Shown here: one piece after another, positions 9,469 to 17,351 of the stretch | How the letters are laid out: each line of letters opens with the position of its first letter | Numbering within the stretch: the first letter of the stretch is position 1 | Source: Streptomyces eurocidicus | GTDB lineage: Bacteria > Actinomycetota > Actinomycetes > Streptomycetales > Streptomycetaceae | Length of the DNA: 64,000 bases | Direction: 5' to 3' | Assembly (NCBI RefSeq): GCF_002891295.1 | Contig: NZ_LGUI01000009.1 | Coordinates: 62,001 to 126,000, forward strand | The notes under the pieces: generated by a model | Databases searched by the model: none | The model's input: the letters and a program-made list of their open reading frames with translations, nothing else | Told to the model about the DNA's origin: nothing | Program-made: the position numbers and the translations under genes

Positions 9469-10062
9469 CTAGGCCAGCCCCGCCACCAGCTCCGTCGCCT
9501 CCTGGGCCGGCACCCCCGCCGCGGTGAGGGCCGTCACCGCGGCCGAGCGGCCGGCCGTCGCGGGGTCCAGGACGCCTTCGTTGACCGCCTGGATCAGGCC
9601 GAAGAGGACCTGCTCGCGGACGTAGGCCAGGGCGATCGCCGGCAGCGGGGAGACGAAGCGGCCCTCGTCCAGGCCCCGCTGGAGCATCGCCGCGCACTCG
9701 CGGCGCACCGGTTCCAGGCGGCGGTGGATGCCCTCGACCGTGACGCTGCGCTGGGCCAGGGCGATCAGCAGGCGGTAGCCGTCGGCGATGTCCCAGGCGG
9801 CGAGCATGGAGCGGGCCAGGGCCTTGGCGGGGTCGTCGACCTCGCGCAGGGCCTCGGCCTGCGCGACCTCCACCGCGCTCGCGGCGTCGTCGACGAGGGC
9901 GCTCATCAGCGCCTCGCGGCTGGGGAAGTGGCCGTAGACCGTGCGCCGGACCACGCCGGCGGCGCGGGCGATCTGGTCCATGCTCGCGTCCGGGTCGCGC
10001 AGCAGCTCGGCGAGCGCGACATCCATGATGCGGCGCCGGTTGGCGTCCGCTCTGCCGGCCAT
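9469..10062 (-). CDS. TetR-family repressor of adjacent MFS pump
   Basis: The 197-residue protein has an N-terminal helix-turn-helix (MDQIARAAGVVRRTVYGHFPSREALMSAL, about residues 28-56) and a larger ligand-binding part. It starts at ATG 10062 with GAGAAGAGA upstream. It is divergent from the MFS exporter, and the shared 159-bp intergenic region holds a 36-bp palindrome at 10166-10201. That layout is the classic drug-responsive repressor/pump pair in which the repressor controls both promoters. The ligand is unknown. Confidence 0.9.
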   Translation of the reverse strand: MAGRADANRRRIMDVALAELLRDPDASMDQIARAAGVVRRTVYGHFPSREALMSALVDDAASAVEVAQAEALREVDDPAKALARSMLAAWDIADGYRLLIALAQRSVTVEGIHRRLEPVRRECAAMLQRGLDEGRFVSPLPAIALAYVREQVLFGLIQAVNEGVLDPATAGRSAAVTALTAAGVPAQEATELVAGLA

Positions 10063-10165
10063 GGGGTCTCTTCTCGGTCGGACGATCGGGGAGATGGTGC
10101 TGCGGACGCGGCTTCTGGCCGACATCGTGCCCCTCATTTTGCACGTGGCCGTGCAGTCCCGTAAC

Positions 10166-10201
10166 TTGCACACTGCTGTGTAATTGCACAGCGATGTGCA
10201 A
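10166..10201. promoter_or_regulatory. Probable TetR operator palindrome
   Basis: A left arm TTGCACACTGCTGTG and a right arm CACAGCGATGTGCAA are separated by 6 bp; 13 of 15 positions pair. It ends 20 bp before the pump gene and lies in the divergent TetR/MFS promoter region. Confidence 0.85.
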
Positions 10202-10221
10202 ATGAAGGGAAGGGGTGCCCG

Positions 10222-11916
10222 ATGGGCCTCGCGATGTCGACCCCGGTCGACGAGATGGACGGTCCGTACAAGAGGCGCTGGCTGGCGCTGGTGGTCCTCT
10301 GCCTCAGCCTGCTGATCATCGTCATGGCGAACACGTCCCTGACGGTGGCGGCCCCGGACATGGTCAAGGACCTCGGCCTCGGCAGCTCGGACCTCCAGTG
10401 GGTCATCGACGGCTACACCGTTCCGTACGCCGCGCTGATGCTGATCCTCGGCGCCGTCGGCGACAAGTACAGCCGCCGGGGCGCGCTGGTCCTCGGCCTC
10501 TTCGTGTTCGGCGCGGCCTCCGTCGCCGGTTCGCTCGTCGACAGCTCGACCGGCGTCATCGCCGCCCGCGCCGTCATGGGCGTCGGCGCGGCCATGATCA
10601 TGCCGGCCACCCTGTCGCTGCTCGCCGCGACCTTCCCGCGCGAGGAGCGCGCGAAGGCCATCACCATCTGGACCGCCACGGCCGGCCTCGCCATCGCCGT
10701 CGGCCCGCTGGTGGCCGGTGCGCTGCTGGAGGACCACGGCTGGGCCTCCACCTTCCTGATCAACGTGCCGATCGCCGTCCTCGGCATCGTCGGCGCCCTG
10801 CTGCTCGTCCCGCCGTCCAAGGCGTCCGGCGTCGACAAGATCGACTACATCGGCGGCGCGCTGTCCGTCGTCTGGGTCGGCTCCCTCATCTTCATGATCA
10901 TCGAGGGCCCGCACTTCGGCTGGGGCGCCAAGGCGATCACCGCGGCCGTGCTGGCCGGCGTCGGCCTCGTCCTCTTCGTCCTCTGGGAGCTGCGCCACCC
11001 GCAGCCCGTCCTGGACGTCCGCCGCTTCGCCAAGCGCGCCTTCGCGGGCTCCACGCTGGCCGTCGCGCTGTTCTTCCTCGCCGTCTTCGGCGCCTTCTAC
11101 TACCTCACCCAGCACCTCCAGTTCGTGCTCGGCTACTCGCCGCTCGACACCGGTGTGCGGATGCTGCCGCTGGCCGGCGCCGTGTTCGTCGGTGGCGCGC
11201 TGACCGCGTTCCTCACCCCGAAGTTCGGCATGAAGGTCACGGTCGCGCTGGGCATGACCGTCGGCACCGTCGCCATCGCGCTGCTCACCCGCGTCGACGC
11301 GAACTCCACGTACGACGACTTCCTCGTGCCGCTGATGATCCTGGGCCTGGCCATCGGCCTGTCCCTGTCGCCCTGCACCAACGCCATCATGGGCTCCTTC
11401 CCGGAGACCCAGCTCGGCGTCGGCGGCGCGGTCAACAGCACCTCGATCGAGCTCGGCGGCTCCCTGGGCATCGCCATCCTCGGCACCGTGCTCGCCAAGA
11501 CCTACTCCTCCAACCTCGCCGACGCGGCCGCCGAGGTCGCCGCGGGCGGCGGCCCGAAGCTGCCGGAGAAGGCGCTCGGCGCCGCGCAGGACTCCGTCGG
11601 CGCCGGCCTGTACGTCGCCGAGGAGGTCGGCAAGCAGGTCGCGGCCGGCGCCGCGCCCAAGATCGGTGCCGAGAAGGCCGCGCAGCTGGGCGCCCAGCAG
11701 GCCCAGACCGTCGTCGAGGCCGTGCACAAGGCGTTCGCCGACTCCGTCGCCCACACCAGCGTGATCGGCGCCGTCGTCCTCGGCATCGGCACGGTCGTGG
11801 TGACGCTCCTCCTGCCGCGCCGCGGCGCGCAGGCGGCGGCCGGCGGCCCGGCCGTCGCCGCGAAGGGCGAGGCGAAGCAGGCCGCCACGGAGGAGAAGGC
11901 CGGCTCCCGCGCCTGA
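10222..11916 (+). CDS. MFS multidrug exporter, DHA2 (14-helix) type
   Basis: The 564-residue protein has 14 predicted membrane helices. MFS motif A is seen as GAVGDKYSRRGALV (loop 2-3) and the antiporter motif C region as AVGPLVAGALLEDHGW. These place it with EmrB/QacA-type proton-driven exporters of drugs or metabolites. AAGGGAAGGGG precedes the ATG at 10222; a second in-frame ATG follows 12 bases later. A loop of about 80 residues rich in Ala, Gly and Lys separates the last two helices, a common trait in this group. Expression is probably set by the divergent TetR gene. The strong hairpin at 11932-11969 ends the transcript. Confidence 0.92.
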   Translation: MGLAMSTPVDEMDGPYKRRWLALVVLCLSLLIIVMANTSLTVAAPDMVKDLGLGSSDLQWVIDGYTVPYAALMLILGAVGDKYSRRGALVLGLFVFGAASVAGSLVDSSTGVIAARAVMGVGAAMIMPATLSLLAATFPREERAKAITIWTATAGLAIAVGPLVAGALLEDHGWASTFLINVPIAVLGIVGALLLVPPSKASGVDKIDYIGGALSVVWVGSLIFMIIEGPHFGWGAKAITAAVLAGVGLVLFVLWELRHPQPVLDVRRFAKRAFAGSTLAVALFFLAVFGAFYYLTQHLQFVLGYSPLDTGVRMLPLAGAVFVGGALTAFLTPKFGMKVTVALGMTVGTVAIALLTRVDANSTYDDFLVPLMILGLAIGLSLSPCTNAIMGSFPETQLGVGGAVNSTSIELGGSLGIAILGTVLAKTYSSNLADAAAEVAAGGGPKLPEKALGAAQDSVGAGLYVAEEVGKQVAAGAAPKIGAEKAAQLGAQQAQTVVEAVHKAFADSVAHTSVIGAVVLGIGTVVVTLLLPRRGAQAAAGGPAVAAKGEAKQAATEEKAGSRA

Positions 11917-11931
11917 ACCGTCCGATGGTGA

Positions 11932-11969
11932 CCGTGCCCCGCACCCCTTCCGAGGAGTGCGGGGCACGG
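11932..11969. terminator. Bidirectional terminator hairpin
   Basis: Perfect 13-bp arms (CCGTGCCCCGCAC and its complement) flank a 12-nt loop. It lies between the stops of the MFS gene and the convergent BTAD gene. Confidence 0.85.
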
Positions 11970-11977
11970 TCGTACGC

Positions 11978-12781
11978 TCAGGGGGCCGGGGGCGCGGTCG
12001 TACGGGCGCGGTCCGCGAGCAGCTCGCTGGTCGCCCTGGAGGGCCCCACCCCCAGCTCGCGCCGGAGGATCTCCACACACGTCCCGTACGCGCGCACGGC
12101 CTCGCCGACGTTGCCCTCCGCGAGATGGGCGCGCACCAGCGCGCGGTGGGCGCTCTCCCGCAGGACGTCGGCACGCACCACCCGCAGCGCGAACTCGATG
12201 GCGAGCCCGAACCGGCCCGCCTCGCAGAGGCTCTCGACCATCCGCTCCATGACGTGCAGCCGCATCTGGCGCAGCCGCTCGCGGTCGTCGGTCAGCCACT
12301 CGTCCGTCCAGTCCGGCAGCAGGTCCGCGCCCGCGCCCTCCGAGGACCAGACCGTGGCCGGGTCGGCCTCCCCGCCCCGGAACACCCGCAGCGCGTGGTC
12401 GACGAGCACGGACACGTCCACGTCCGCGCGCGCGTCCAGGGCGACCTGGGCGCCCGCGCCGACGACCAGCCCCGGTGCCGCCTGGTTGACCCGCCAGATC
12501 GCGGTGCGCAGCCGCGCCAGGGCCCGGTGCTGCTCGGTCTCCGGCCACAGGGTGCCCGCGAGGCGGCTGCGGCCGAGCCGGCCGCGCAGGGCGAGCACGG
12601 CGACGAGACGCTGGGCACCGGCGGGGAGCACCACGTCGTGGCCGTCGAGGGCGAGCCGGAAGCCGCCGAGGAGGCGGAGGGCGAGGTGCGGGCGGTCCGG
12701 CGGGGCGGGCCGCGCGGGCCGCGCGGGCGGCGCTCCCCGCTGCGCCGGGATGTCTGCCGTGTCACTTCTGATGCCGGACAT
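11978..12781 (-). CDS. BTAD-domain transcriptional regulator (SARP-like)
   Basis: The 267-residue protein has an N-terminal OmpR/PhoB-type DNA-binding part (LALRLLGGFRLALDGHDVVLPAGAQRLVAVLALRG begins near residue 32; LAGTLWPE and ARLRTAIWRVN follow) and a bacterial transcriptional activation domain (about 110-255; LLPDWTDEWL, ERLRQMRLHVMERM). This is the layout of short SARP activators of secondary metabolism or stress genes. ATG 12781 is preferred to an upstream TTG. No biosynthetic cluster is beside it apart from scattered accessory genes, so its target is unknown. Confidence 0.85.
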   Translation of the reverse strand: MSGIRSDTADIPAQRGAPPARPARPAPPDRPHLALRLLGGFRLALDGHDVVLPAGAQRLVAVLALRGRLGRSRLAGTLWPETEQHRALARLRTAIWRVNQAAPGLVVGAGAQVALDARADVDVSVLVDHALRVFRGGEADPATVWSSEGAGADLLPDWTDEWLTDDRERLRQMRLHVMERMVESLCEAGRFGLAIEFALRVVRADVLRESAHRALVRAHLAEGNVGEAVRAYGTCVEILRRELGVGPSRATSELLADRARTTAPPAP

Positions 12782-12958
12782 GATCCCCCCCAACCGGGCA
12801 CGTCGCGCGGGTGCCGCGTACCCTTCCTGAGGATGCCCGGTTTGTCGAGGGATGCCAAGGGATAGGCGGGGACGCCCGGTTCGGGGCGGGGGCTTCCCCG
12901 GACAGCCCTTCCGCTCGGGCGCGGCCCGGACTTCATGGGCGGAAGCACCCCGCTCACC

Positions 12959-13411
12959 TCAACGGTCCCGCAGTTCGAACCAGACCTCCTTGCCCACGAG
13001 GTCGAGCCCGTCCCAGACCCAGCTGACACCGGACGCGTGGGAGAGCCCGCGCACGAGCATCAGCCCCCGCCCGCCCTCCTCGTCCACCGCGGGCCGCCGC
13101 GACCAGGGCAGCCGTCCGGGATCCCGGTCCCGTACGCCGACCACGGCCCGCCCTTCCCGGAACACGCTCACCTCCACCCCGAGGTCCGGTACGCGCGCGT
13201 GCCCGACGACGTTCGCCACGAGGTCGGACACACAGACGCAGGCGTCGTCGACGAGGCCGGGGTGACCGGTCGCGTGCAACGCGAGGGTGACGAACCGCCG
13301 GGCGAGACAAGCGGTCGCGGGGTCGGCGGGGGCCGTGAGGTGGTAGGTGCGGGTGTCTTCCGGAACCGGAGCATCGAGAGTAGCGAGGGCGAGGGGCGCG
13401 AGATCGGTCAT
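12959..13411 (-). CDS. Anti-sigma-type ATP-binding protein (HATPase_c_2)
   Basis: The 150-residue protein resembles the RsbW/SpoIIAB-like kinase fold found in hundreds of Streptomyces regulators: VCVSDLVANVVGHA (N-box), VGVRDRDPGRLP (G1) and GGRGLMLVRGLS (G2). The ATG at 13411 follows AGGGAGA; the frame stays open ten codons further but without a ribosome site. It diverges from an XRE/DUF397 pair, a very common arrangement in this genus. Such proteins may bind sigma or anti-anti-sigma factors; the partner here is not identified. Confidence 0.85.
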   Translation of the reverse strand: MTDLAPLALATLDAPVPEDTRTYHLTAPADPATACLARRFVTLALHATGHPGLVDDACVCVSDLVANVVGHARVPDLGVEVSVFREGRAVVGVRDRDPGRLPWSRRPAVDEEGGRGLMLVRGLSHASGVSWVWDGLDLVGKEVWFELRDR

Positions 13412-13549
13412 GACGTCGTCTCCCTGAAGGTGTGGGGCCACGCGCGACTTTCAGACCTGGAACTTCGAGCACCAGGCCATCAACTGGCCAGCAGCGGACG
13501 GCACTTGATACCGCCGCAGCGACGCACGAACGACGATAGGGCATGAAGG

Positions 13550-13583
13550 AGCTACATAGCTACGAATCTCGTATCTACATAGC
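13550..13583. promoter_or_regulatory. Repeated palindromic box in divergent promoter
   Basis: AGCTACATAGCT (13550-13561) recurs as ATCTACATAGCT (13572-13583), 22 bp apart centre to centre, with TACGAATCTCGTA between them. The region lies between the ATPase gene and the XRE gene and could bind the XRE protein or another regulator. Confidence 0.5.
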
Positions 13584-13625
13584 TCCGCATGGACCGATGT
13601 CACCCGTACGGGCAGACTTGCCGCC

Positions 13626-14480
13626 ATGCCACCGAGGACAGCGACAACCGCCCGCCAGCGCCGCATCGGCGCCGAACTGCGCAAGATGAGAGAGGCGACC
13701 GGCCTTACCGCGCGTGCGGCAGCGGCGCTTCTGGACATCGACCACACGAAGATCAGCCACCTGGAGACGGCGCGGTCGGGCGTGGGCCCGGACCGGATTC
13801 GCACTCTCGCTCGCGGCTACGGCTGTACGGACCGGAGATACGTGGACGCGCTGGTCCAGATGGCCGCCGACAGAGGCAGGGGCTGGTGGGAGGAGTACCG
13901 GGGCGTACTTCCGGATGGTTTCCTGGACCTCACGGAACTGGAGCACAAATCAACCGGCCTGCACACTTATCAGATCAGCCATGTTCCGGGCCTCACCCAG
14001 ACCGTGGACTACGCACGGGCGGTATTCGAGTCCGGTGTCGCCCAGCAGCTGACCAAGGCGGACCGCGAGGCCAGGGTCGCCCACCGGATCAGGCGCTCAG
14101 GGATCTTGGACGGCGAGAACGCACCGGAATTCACCGCGCTGATCCACGAAGCGGCCTTGCGTATGCGCTTCGGCGGGCGCGACGTGACCCGCGCGCAGCT
14201 CGCGCACTTGCTGGAGGTGTCCGAGCGCCCGAACTGCACCGTCCGCGTCCTGCCCTTCGAGGCCGACGGCTTCGCGGGATCCGGCCAGGCCGTCCTCTAC
14301 GCAGCCGGCCCGGTACCCGCACTCGACACGGTCCACCTCGACTCGGCCCACGGGCCCGTGTTCCTGGACGCGGCACCCCAACTCCGCGCCTATCAGCAGA
14401 TTCTGTCGGCCATGCAGGAGCGTACGCTGACCGTCAAGAAGTCGCGGGACCTCATCCGCCATATCGCACGCGAATTGTGA
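13626..14480 (+). CDS. XRE-family regulator with DUF5753 domain
   Basis: The 284-residue protein has an N-terminal Cro/CI helix-turn-helix (LRKMREATGLTARAAAALLDIDHTKISHLE, about 18-47) followed by the DUF5753 domain (about 95-280, with ISHVPGLTQTVDYARAVFES and VLPFEADGF). This group includes WhiJ/BldB-associated regulators that work with a small DUF397 partner, encoded 10 bp downstream. Codon use is somewhat less extreme in GC than in neighbours. No Shine-Dalgarno sequence is evident before the ATG. Confidence 0.9.
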   Translation: MPPRTATTARQRRIGAELRKMREATGLTARAAAALLDIDHTKISHLETARSGVGPDRIRTLARGYGCTDRRYVDALVQMAADRGRGWWEEYRGVLPDGFLDLTELEHKSTGLHTYQISHVPGLTQTVDYARAVFESGVAQQLTKADREARVAHRIRRSGILDGENAPEFTALIHEAALRMRFGGRDVTRAQLAHLLEVSERPNCTVRVLPFEADGFAGSGQAVLYAAGPVPALDTVHLDSAHGPVFLDAAPQLRAYQQILSAMQERTLTVKKSRDLIRHIAREL

Positions 14481-14490
14481 GGAATCCGGA

Positions 14491-14685
14491 ATGCGGACGA
14501 ATTTTTGGCAGAAGTCATCGTTCTGCGCGGGGGGCGGCAACAACTGCCTGGAACTCAGCGCGCGGCAGGGAGTCGTCGAGATACGGGAAAGTGAGCACGC
14601 CGCCCTGACCGTGTCGACCGGCCGCATCGGCGCGGCCCTCCTCGTCAGAGAGATAAAGGCCGGAAGGCTCGACCGCATCACCTGA
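14491..14685 (+). CDS. DUF397 protein
   Basis: The 64-residue protein has the complete DUF397 pattern: WQKSSFCAGGGNNCLEL at the N-terminus, VEIRESE in the middle, and a C-terminal helix. DUF397 proteins act with an upstream XRE/DUF5753 regulator, in some cases as antagonists in developmental control. GAGGAA precedes the ATG, which lies 10 bp after the regulator's stop, so the two form an operon. Confidence 0.9.
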   Translation: MRTNFWQKSSFCAGGGNNCLELSARQGVVEIRESEHAALTVSTGRIGAALLVREIKAGRLDRIT

Positions 14686-14750
14686 CCCTGGCGGCGCCCG
14701 ACACGGAGGGGGTGCAAGCCGCCTCATCCACCAACTGCGGAGGGACAGAC

Positions 14751-14804
14751 ATGCGGTGGCAGAAATCGTCGTTCTCGACGGACGGCAACGAGTGCGCGCA
14801 CTGA
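14751..14804 (+). pseudogene. Truncated second DUF397 gene (17 codons)
   Basis: After GGAGGGACAGAC an ATG opens a frame encoding MRWQKSSFSTDGNECAH before TGA. This is the conserved N-terminus of DUF397 (W-x-KSSFS-x-x-GN-x-C) cut off just after the cysteine. It follows the intact DUF397 gene in the same direction with its own ribosome site, so it looks like a decayed tandem copy. A functional micropeptide is possible but less likely. Confidence 0.75.
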
Positions 14805-14832
14805 CACGCAGTCTCAAGGCGAACCCGCTCGA

Positions 14833-15336
14833 TCACCCGGCATAAAGCACCTTCCCCATAGGCGAGTTCCCGCCCGTCACATGCGCCCGGATCGACGCCA
14901 GGTAGTCGTCCCGGGCCACTCGGCCGTCCCCGTCCGTGTCCAGCGCCTCGAAGGCCGTTCCGATGTTGCGCGGCGGGTTCCCCAGGGCCGTACGGAGCAT
15001 CGTGAACTCCGGGAGGGTCAGGGCGCCGTCCTCGTCGGTGTCGGCCAGGTCGAAGAGCGCGCCCAGTACCGGCTCGCAGACCGTGTCGAACGCCTCGGCG
15101 CCCGCCCATGCGTCGTACTCCTCGAAGGTCACCCCTCCGTCGCCGTTCGCGTCCATCGACTTCCAGGCCCCCTCACCGGCCGCGCGGGCGGCGACGACCT
15201 TCGGGTCGTCCGCGGTGCGGCCTGAGGCCAGTGCCACCCGCTCGGCCCGTGCCGCGTACTCGGCCCGCGAGACGATCCCGTCCCCGTCCGTGTCCAGCAT
15301 CGCGAAGACGAGTCGCTTCGCTTCGGTTCCGCTCAT
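14833..15336 (-). CDS. Four-EF-hand calcium-binding protein
   Basis: The 167-residue protein contains four loops: DTDGDGIVSRAE (about 15-26), DANGDGGVTFEE (about 62-73), DTDEDGALTLPE (about 95-106) and DTDGDGRVARDD (about 130-141). All have Asp or Glu at the calcium-coordinating positions. Size and spacing match calerythrin-type soluble bacterial calcium sensors or buffers. The ATG at 15336 lies after GGAAGG. It is alone in its transcription unit and divergent from a secreted-protein gene. Confidence 0.9.
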   Translation of the reverse strand: MSGTEAKRLVFAMLDTDGDGIVSRAEYAARAERVALASGRTADDPKVVAARAAGEGAWKSMDANGDGGVTFEEYDAWAGAEAFDTVCEPVLGALFDLADTDEDGALTLPEFTMLRTALGNPPRNIGTAFEALDTDGDGRVARDDYLASIRAHVTGGNSPMGKVLYAG

Positions 15337-15560
15337 GGGGTCGCCTTCCATCGGATTCAGTGGACCGTGGGGGATCTGTCCCCGATCCGCCGTTCCTACC
15401 CCGCCGTGGCGGCGCGCACCGTGGTGGCTTGAGGCATGGGCCGTACACCCCGCGCGCGGTCGGGGGCGCGCGCCGTGGGACTGCTGCGAAGGCCGGGGTG
15501 GTGGGAGGTGTCCCGGGGGTAGCCACGGGCGGTAGCGGACCCGGAATCCCTGGAGGATGC

Positions 15561-16112
15561 ATGACCGGCAGGCGTGGTACGGCGGTGGCGTTGAGTTCCC
15601 TGGTTCTGGTGGGATCGTCGTGGCTGGGAGCCCCGGCCGGTCTGGCCGACTCGGGCCGGCACGACGAGCACAGAGAGCCGGTCCTCTGCGTGGGCGACAG
15701 CGACAGCGAGTACGACCCACCGCTCACCCTCGTGCCGCGCGAGACCCGCGTCCATACGGAGGCCCGGTACACGTGCGGCGTCGCCCCGGGCCGGACCGTA
15801 CCGGCCACCGGTTCCCTGGACGGCGTGTCGCCGACCGCGTCCTGCGACGGTCTGTCCAACCCCCGCATCACGGAAACCGTCGCCTACGCCGACGGCAAGC
15901 AGTCGTCGATCGTCTACACCAGCGGCACCACCACCCGTCTCGCGGGCGCGGTCACCGTCAGGCTGTCGGGCCAGGTCACCAAGGGGCGCGGCGAAGGGCA
16001 GCCCACCCACCGGACCGTGGTCCTGGCACTGCCCACCGAGTTGCCCACGGAGTGCCTCCTCTCCGGCCTCCGGGGGAACAGCGGCCGGGCGCAGTTGGAG
16101 ATCCTGCTGTGA
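15561..16112 (+). CDS. Secreted protein of unknown function
   Basis: The 183-residue product starts at ATG with GGAGG upstream. A signal peptide (basic MTGRRG, hydrophobic stretch, cleavage near GLADS at about 29) is followed by a Thr/Ser-rich domain with four cysteines, which may form two disulphides. I recognise no family. Its stop overlaps the GTG of the following MetE-like gene (GTGA), so they are translated together, an odd pairing of an exported protein with a cytosolic enzyme. Confidence 0.75.
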   Translation: MTGRRGTAVALSSLVLVGSSWLGAPAGLADSGRHDEHREPVLCVGDSDSEYDPPLTLVPRETRVHTEARYTCGVAPGRTVPATGSLDGVSPTASCDGLSNPRITETVAYADGKQSSIVYTSGTTTRLAGAVTVRLSGQVTKGRGEGQPTHRTVVLALPTELPTECLLSGLRGNSGRAQLEILL

Positions 16113-17188
16113 CCCCGGCCTCCGTGGGGCTCCCCACCGAACCCATCGGCAGCATCCCCCGGCCTCCCGAGTTGCTCGCCGCCATGGCGGACCACGCGGC
16201 CGGCCGGATCGGCGAGGACGAACTCGCGGCCGCCCAGGACAGCGCCGTCCGCGACACCGTCCGCCGCCTGGAGGAGATCGGCTCGCCGGTCGTCACCGAC
16301 GGCGAGCAGTCCAAACCCAGCTTCGCCACCTACCCGCTCACCGGGCTGGCCCACCTGGCACCCGACGGCGCCGTCATCCCCTTCGCCGACGGCCACCAGC
16401 GGCGGCTGCCCCGCCTCACCTCGGGTCCGCTGCGCTACGCCGTGCACGCCGACCGCTATCTGCGGGCCGCCCAGCGGCACGCGACCGTCCCCGTCAAGCA
16501 GGCGGTCATCGCCCCCTCGGCGCTCAGCCTGCTCTACCCGCCGGACGGCATCGACGACTACCCCCTCGGCGCCTTCCTCGACGATCTCACCGCCGAGGCC
16601 GAGGCCGACATCCGCGGCTGTCTGGACGCGGGCGCGCACATCGTCCAGCTGGACTTCACCGAGGCCCGCCTCGCGCTCAAGCTGGACCCGAGCGGCGGCC
16701 TGCTGGATCAGTTCGTCGCGCTCAACAACCGCGTACTCGAACGCTTCTCCGCCACCGAACAGGCCCGTATCGGCGTGCACACCTGTCCCGGTGGCGACCA
16801 GGACTCCACCCACAGCCTCGACGTGGAGTACCCCGCCCTGCTGCCCGCGCTGCTGCGGCTCAAGGCCGGAGCCTTCTACGTCCAGCTGGCGAGCGAGCCG
16901 GAGCCGGACAAGGCGCTCGGTGTCCTCGCCGACCACCTGCCCGACCGCGCCCGCGTGTTCATCGGCGTCACCGACCCGATCGACCCTCGCGTCGAGACCC
17001 CCGAGGAGGTCCGCGACCGGGTCCTCGCCGCCGCCCGCCACCTGCCCGTAGACCGCCTGGGCACCTGCGACGACTGCGGATTCTCGCCCTTCGCCGACGA
17101 CACCTCCACCTCCCGCGACACCGCCTTCGCCAAGATCCGCTCCAGGATCGAGGGCACCGCCCTGGCCGCCCGCGAACTGACCGGCTGA
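16109..17188 (+). CDS. MetE-like (cobalamin-independent methionine synthase family) enzyme
   Basis: The 359-residue protein resembles the C-terminal catalytic barrel of MetE and the related coenzyme M/betaine methyltransferases. Visible marks are TEPIGSIPRP at the N-terminus, VTDGEQSKPSF, QLDFTEARLALK, and probable zinc ligands in GVHTCPGGD and TCDDCGFSPF. It lacks the MetE N-terminal domain, so it is about half the length of true MetE. The reaction is probably thiol methyl or alkyl transfer; the substrate is unknown. GTG 16109 has GGAG upstream and overlaps the previous gene's stop. Confidence 0.8.
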   Translation: MTPASVGLPTEPIGSIPRPPELLAAMADHAAGRIGEDELAAAQDSAVRDTVRRLEEIGSPVVTDGEQSKPSFATYPLTGLAHLAPDGAVIPFADGHQRRLPRLTSGPLRYAVHADRYLRAAQRHATVPVKQAVIAPSALSLLYPPDGIDDYPLGAFLDDLTAEAEADIRGCLDAGAHIVQLDFTEARLALKLDPSGGLLDQFVALNNRVLERFSATEQARIGVHTCPGGDQDSTHSLDVEYPALLPALLRLKAGAFYVQLASEPEPDKALGVLADHLPDRARVFIGVTDPIDPRVETPEEVRDRVLAAARHLPVDRLGTCDDCGFSPFADDTSTSRDTAFAKIRSRIEGTALAARELTG

Positions 17189-17198
17189 CCCGCCCCCA

Positions 17199-17222
17199 CC
17201 CCGCCGGTCACGGCCGGCGGGG
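17199..17222 (+). terminator. Hairpin terminator
   Basis: Arms CCCCGCCGG and CCGGCGGGG enclose a 6-nt loop just after the MetE-like gene. There is no T-tract. Confidence 0.6.
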
Positions 17223-17351
17223 CCGCGGCCGTCCGCGCCCGGACGCGCCGGACGGGCTTCCGTCAGAAGCCCCGGGCCTCTCCCCGGCGTGCGCGGCATG
17301 CCCCTGGCCGCAACCATGGGTAGGCATACAGGTCCGAGGAAGGGGTACGGA

